This document shows, in pieces, positions 33,638 through 35,182 of a stretch of 35,182 nt of DNA. Each line of letters starts with the position of its first letter. The first letter of the stretch is position 1. The stretch spans positions 1-35,182 of the forward strand of contig DASPGQ010000103.1 of the NCBI GenBank assembly GCA_035620555.1. Reading direction: 5' to 3'. Both the position numbers and the translations under genes were made by a program. The DNA is from Vicinamibacteria bacterium. GTDB taxonomy: Bacteria; Acidobacteriota; Vicinamibacteria; Marinacidobacterales; SMYC01. The notes beneath the pieces were generated by a model. That model was not told where the DNA came from and made no database searches. It was given only the letters and a program-made list of their open reading frames with translations.

Positions 33638-34543
33638 ATGGTGTTTAGACGATCGTTTCTCGTCGCCTTGGCCGTCTCGGCCGGGCTTTCCACCCAGGTT
33701 GCGGCACCCCAGGGGCAGCGGAATCTAACGCCCGAGCAGCGAGCCGAGCGCGAGCGGCGGCTCCAGGAAGAGCTGACGATGCCACGACCCATCCCCGCAC
33801 TCGATTCGATATGGATCGAGGAGCTGACCTGGATCGAGATCCGCGACGCCATCGCGTCGGGCAAGACGACCGCGATCGTCCCGACGGGTGGCATCGAGCA
33901 GAATGGCCCCTATGTGGCGATGGGAAAGCACAACTACATCTTGCAAACCGCCTGTGAGGACATTGCCCGGGAGCTGGGCAACGCCCTCTGTGCGCCGATC
34001 ATCAAGCTCGTGCCCGAGGGCAATATCGAGAAGCCCTCGGGTCATATGAGGTACTCGGGGACGATCAGTGTCCGCGAGGAAACCTTCGAAGCGATGCTGG
34101 AGGATGTGGGAAACAGCCTGAAAGCCCATGGCTTCGAGAACGTCGTGTACATCGGAGACAGCGGGGGGAACCAAGACGGCATGGCGGCCGTAGCCGAACG
34201 GCTCAGCGCACGGTGGGCCGACGCGCGAGCCCATCACATCGCCGGTTTCTATGACAACGACGGGGTAATTGCCTACATGAACAAGGAGCTGGGAATCGCC
34301 GAGCCCAAAGACGACGGCTTTCACGACTCTTACTGGATTACCGCCCTTCAGATGGTGACCGACCCCGCCACCGTACGATACGAAGAGCGCGTCGCCGCCG
34401 GCAAGGCATCGATCAATGGGGTCAGCATCGCGAACCTGGATGAGACGGTCGCCGTCGGGCGCAAGCTGATGAAATGGCGGGTCGATCGGACGGTCCAATT
34501 GATTCGCGAAGCCATCGGGACACCCTCTGGCACGCAGCACTGA
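33638..34543 (+). CDS. Secreted creatininase-family protein with altered metal ligands
   Basis: 301 residues, ATG with a GGAGGA site 6 nt upstream. A signal peptide covers about 1-23 (RRSFLVALAVSAGLSTQVAA). The creatinine amidohydrolase fold is recognisable from IVPTGGIEQNGPYVAMGKHN (about 80-99), SGHMRYSGTISV and VVYIGDSGGNQDG (about 169-181). In classical members the ligands come from EQHGPHLPxxTD and NGHxxN. Here E87 is kept, but the His two residues later is Asn, the Asp is His98, and the His of the second loop is Ser. The same variant wording occurs, as I recall, in other exported homologues of this group, so it may be a distinct hydrolase branch rather than an inactive protein. Confidence 0.85.
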   Translation: MVFRRSFLVALAVSAGLSTQVAAPQGQRNLTPEQRAERERRLQEELTMPRPIPALDSIWIEELTWIEIRDAIASGKTTAIVPTGGIEQNGPYVAMGKHNYILQTACEDIARELGNALCAPIIKLVPEGNIEKPSGHMRYSGTISVREETFEAMLEDVGNSLKAHGFENVVYIGDSGGNQDGMAAVAERLSARWADARAHHIAGFYDNDGVIAYMNKELGIAEPKDDGFHDSYWITALQMVTDPATVRYEERVAAGKASINGVSIANLDETVAVGRKLMKWRVDRTVQLIREAIGTPSGTQH

Positions 34544-34794
34544 ACGCGACTCATCGGCGGGCACGTCGTACGATCCCTTCGCCTGGGCACGTTGGCTGTC
34601 TCGCGCAGCGTGCCAATGAGTCTTTCAACGTTTGCTCGTGCTAAAGAGAGATTCTAGCCCGAGGCGAATTCGCTCGGTCGTGGTAGGAGCGGAAACGTCT
34701 TTGCTATCGCCGGGTTCGCCTGGTAATGAAGGCTACTGCCAGTGCGCAGTTAAGTAGAGAAGCCTGTCACCGATCACAGGATCATGGGACGAAG
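34544..34794. other. Intergenic region between convergent genes
   Basis: 251 bp without a supported gene. A weak inverted repeat (GGCACG 34586-34591 and CGTGCC 34609-34614) follows the creatininase-like gene by about 45 nt. It has no T-run, so a terminator is possible but not convincing. Nothing else is seen. Confidence 0.4.
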
Positions 34795-35182
34795 TCAACG
34801 GGCCGTACGGCACGATTGCGTCGGCGCCGCCGCGGCTAGAGCAGCCAGGTCTCTCATGGCGGCGTTGATATCAGGACGTCGGAAGTATTCAAAGTCCTCG
34901 TACGCTGAACCCGGTGTCTCATAACGCCACATCCCGAACGCACAGGCTTTGGTTCGCTGGAGCATCGTTGACCCGTAGGTGCGTATCTCGTCAGGAGACA
35001 TGGCCCAATTTCCCTGTACCGGGCTCGAGATCCCGCTCGAGCCATCACCGCCGACGAAGACATTGAGACCCACGACAACCGCGAGGTTCTGTCGTTCCGC
35101 GGAAGCCTGCTCATCCACTGCGAATTTCGCTACTGGACCCTTGCGCGCCAAATAACGAGCCCAAGCCGCATCGAGATATCTC
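34795..35182 (-). CDS. C-terminal end of an unidentified protein, possibly a TIM-barrel hydrolase
   Basis: The frame is open from the right edge (RYLDAAWARYLARKGPVAKFAVDEQ...) to a stop at 34795, giving at least the last 128 residues. VVVGLNVFVGGDG, the SPDEIRTYGSTMLQRTKACAFGMWRYE segment and a closing helix (DINAAMRDLAALAAA) read like the last strands and helices of a TIM barrel, and the C-terminus resembles uncharacterised glycosidase-like exported proteins. This is a tentative assignment. The gene is convergent with the creatininase-like gene. Confidence 0.65.
   Translation of the reverse strand, partial: RYLDAAWARYLARKGPVAKFAVDEQASAERQNLAVVVGLNVFVGGDGSSGISSPVQGNWAMSPDEIRTYGSTMLQRTKACAFGMWRYETPGSAYEDFEYFRRPDINAAMRDLAALAAAAPTQSCRTAR

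Overview
This 35 kb window is GC-rich, gene-dense bacterial DNA with no rRNA, tRNA, CRISPR array or insertion sequence that I could recognise. The best guess for the host is a Gram-negative member of the Acidobacteriota or a close relative. The strongest sign is a PadR-type repressor fused in an operon to a very long MacB/FtsX-type 'orphan' permease (the ADOP/PadR pair typical of that phylum). Supporting signs are a TonB receptor with an N-terminal carboxypeptidase-regulatory-like domain, a secreted VPS10/BNR-repeat protein, a PQQ-type propeller protein, and secreted DUF1028 and creatininase-like proteins. The taxonomy is an inference.

Positions 1-6640 (minus strand) hold a transport block. 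A MatC-like carrier, a PotA ATPase, a PotB permease and an unusual PotC-PotD fusion form one operon. A TetR repressor and a dicarboxylate/amino-acid symporter (cut by the window edge) follow from their own promoter. Near-identical promoter/operator modules (TTGACA, a TATAAG/TGTAAG-type -10, and AGTAAG-N2-CTTACT) precede both tetR and the carrier gene. The sequence therefore suggests that TetR controls itself, the symporter and the whole polyamine-type uptake operon.

Positions 6716-12617 hold an HtpX-like membrane protease and, convergent to it, a 1646-residue exported protein with a metallophosphatase domain at each end and seven Ig-like repeats between. Positions 12899-16421 hold a small exported Cys/His protein, a TonB receptor with His-rich loops (ZnuD-like, probably for metal uptake) and a PEP mutase/isocitrate lyase superfamily enzyme. 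Positions 16535-22953 hold the BNR-repeat protein and the ADOP/PadR pair. A 15-bp tandem repeat forms the padR promoter.

Positions 23052-30601 hold two divergent two-gene units of envelope type: a GT-C-like polytopic protein plus a PQQ-propeller protein on the minus strand, and an AftB-like GT-C protein plus a second GT-C-like protein on the plus strand. They look like lipid-linked sugar transfer functions. Positions 30624-34543 hold a Tat-type small protein coupled to a GMC oxidoreductase, a secreted DUF1028 protein and a divergent secreted creatininase-like protein with altered metal ligands. The window ends inside an unidentified gene on the minus strand.

The most noteworthy items are the paired TetR promoter/operator modules with near-leaderless start, the PotC-PotD fusion with an added membrane segment, and the double-headed phosphatase whose two heads carry different motif changes.
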